64,000 bases of DNA from Neobacillus ginsengisoli (GTDB lineage: Bacteria > Bacillota > Bacilli > Bacillales_B > DSM-18226). The stretch lies in the NCBI RefSeq assembly GCF_030813055.1, contig NZ_JAUSTW010000005.1, positions 124,001-188,000 on the forward strand, in the 5' to 3' direction. Below the pieces are notes generated by a model, which ran no database searches, had not been told where the DNA came from, and saw only the letters and a program-made list of their open reading frames with translations. Each line of letters begins with the position of its first letter. The first letter of the stretch is position 1. Below, in pieces: positions 63,473 to 64,000 of this stretch. The translations under genes and the position numbers were made by a program.

Positions 63473-63931
63473 TTACTGTCTTCGATTTCCTTTGGACCCT
63501 TTGTTGCCTTTAGACCCGCCGCTGCCTTTAGACCCTTTGCTGCCTTTAGACCCGCCGCTGCCTTTAGACCCTTTACTGCCTTTAGATCCGCCGCTGCCTT
63601 TAGACCCTTTACTACCTTTAGATCCGCCGCTGCCTTTAGACCCTTTGCTGCCTTTAGATCCGCCACTGCCTTTAGACCCTTTGCTGCCTTTAGATCCGCC
63701 GCTGCCTTTAGACCCTTTGCTGCCTTTAGATCCGCCGCTGCCTTTAGACCCTTTGCTGCCTTTAGACCCTTTACGTTTTCCCTTTGAAAGAGGTCCTTTT
63801 TTACCACGTGATTTAGGGCCCATCCTTAGAACTTCATCTTCTACCTCTACTGGATTATTATCTAGAAATCCAATAATTCCATTTTCTTTAGCCTGCGAAA
63901 GCAATTGATCAATGTCAATTTTTAATACCAT
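63473..63931 (-). CDS. Collagen-like Gly-Ser-Lys repeat protein 2
   Basis: The 152-residue paralogue has the same N-terminal domain (MVLKIDIDQLLSQAKENGII, then GFLDNNPVEV), a basic linker and about 30 Gly-X-Y triplets, nearly all GSK or GSG in a higher-order GSKGSKGSKGSG unit coded by 36-bp DNA repeats. It ends GNKGSKGNRRQ without Cys. The repeat region has no proline. ATG at 63931 with AAAGTGGTGGGAAA upstream. The upstream DNA is a duplicate of that of gene 1. Opposite-strand frames rich in LPLDP are shadows. Confidence 0.75.
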   Translation of the reverse strand: MVLKIDIDQLLSQAKENGIIGFLDNNPVEVEDEVLRMGPKSRGKKGPLSKGKRKGSKGSKGSKGSGGSKGSKGSKGSGGSKGSKGSKGSGGSKGSKGSKGSGGSKGSKGSKGSGGSKGSKGSKGSGGSKGSKGSKGSGGSKGNKGSKGNRRQ

Positions 63932-63965
63932 TTTCCCACCACTTTCCAAAAGTATTTTACCGTTC

Positions 63966-63974
63966 TAGTTTATG
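63966..63974 (-). promoter_or_regulatory. Putative mother-cell -10 of collagen-like gene 2
   Basis: On the - strand CATAAACTA, 35 bases before the start; matches the element before gene 1. Confidence 0.4.
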
Positions 63975-64000
63975 GAGAATTGATGGTGCTTGACATTGAA

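Noticed and set aside
63404..63908. AFRP- and LPLDP-repeat frames on the + strand
   Set aside because: Antisense shadows of the Gly-Ser-Lys repeats with no start signal.

Overview
The window looks like chromosomal DNA of a low-GC, endospore-forming Bacillaceae (Bacillus/Neobacillus-like). The evidence is AGGAGG-type ribosome binding sites with frequent TTG/GTG starts, a ger-type germinant-receptor operon, a GerPF-like protein, two YjcZ-family sporulation peptides, and many genes resembling B. subtilis genes (xpt-pbuX, yfnA, ycgRQ, yhcX, yfmM, mntH, qox, ctaBA). No rRNA, tRNA, CRISPR array, prophage or intact insertion sequence was seen.

Layout. 0.1-3.6 kb: a flavin oxidoreductase, then a guanine riboswitch controlling xpt-pbuX, with a dispersed repeat between the riboswitch terminator and xpt. 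3.6-8 kb: small genes (YjcZ peptides, a cold-shock protein, a glycine-zipper protein, several proteins under 70 aa) separated by many intrinsic terminators. 8-17 kb: a DUF318-type permease, GerPF-like protein, a MocR-type regulator divergent from a PNPOx-like protein, an ABC-F ATPase with a predicted SD-masking stem, an MFS pump, and mntH behind two MntR-like boxes. 17-24.6 kb: a zinc-ribbon PrsW-like protease, then a heterocycloanthracin/sonorensin-type thiazole/oxazole peptide cluster read leftward: precursor, ThiF-like protein, YcaO cyclodehydratase, double-domain SagB-type dehydrogenase. 25-31 kb: yfnA permease, a gerB-A-C operon and an L,D-transpeptidase lipoprotein. 31.6-35.4 kb: ycgR-ycgQ, a CBO0543-family protein and a stand-alone lgt. 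36.4-42.2 kb: a quinol oxidase operon qoxABCD followed by haem A genes ctaB and ctaA. 42.7-48.5 kb: a TetR-controlled EmrAB-type pump and a polar amino-acid ABC importer. 49.3-50.8 kb: a tandem hairpin repeat array and two fluoride-channel genes behind a fluoride riboswitch. 51-61 kb: methionine aminopeptidase, an esterase, a His/Tyr repeat protein, a MinD-like protein with a degenerate P-loop, a KstD-like flavoprotein, yhcX, and a TetR/ABC-2 exporter pair with two similar operators. 61.5-64 kb: a small protein beside a G9 tract, an arsB remnant, and two tandem paralogues with nearly proline-free Gly-Ser-Lys collagen-like tails.

How the parts fit. The TOMM cluster is the main biosynthetic system: the YcaO and ThiF-like proteins should convert Cys/Ser of the CGGF-repeat precursor to azolines and the SagB-type protein should oxidise them to azoles. 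No dedicated exporter or immunity gene is visible. A spore-related group (GerPF-like, His/Tyr repeat protein, collagen-like pair) shares CATANNNTA elements about 30-35 bases upstream of the start codon, suggesting mother-cell expression. The qox and cta genes form one respiratory unit, making haem A next to the enzyme that uses it. The most novel-looking material is the collagen-like pair, the hairpin repeat array, the dispersed intergenic repeats and the RiPP core repeats.
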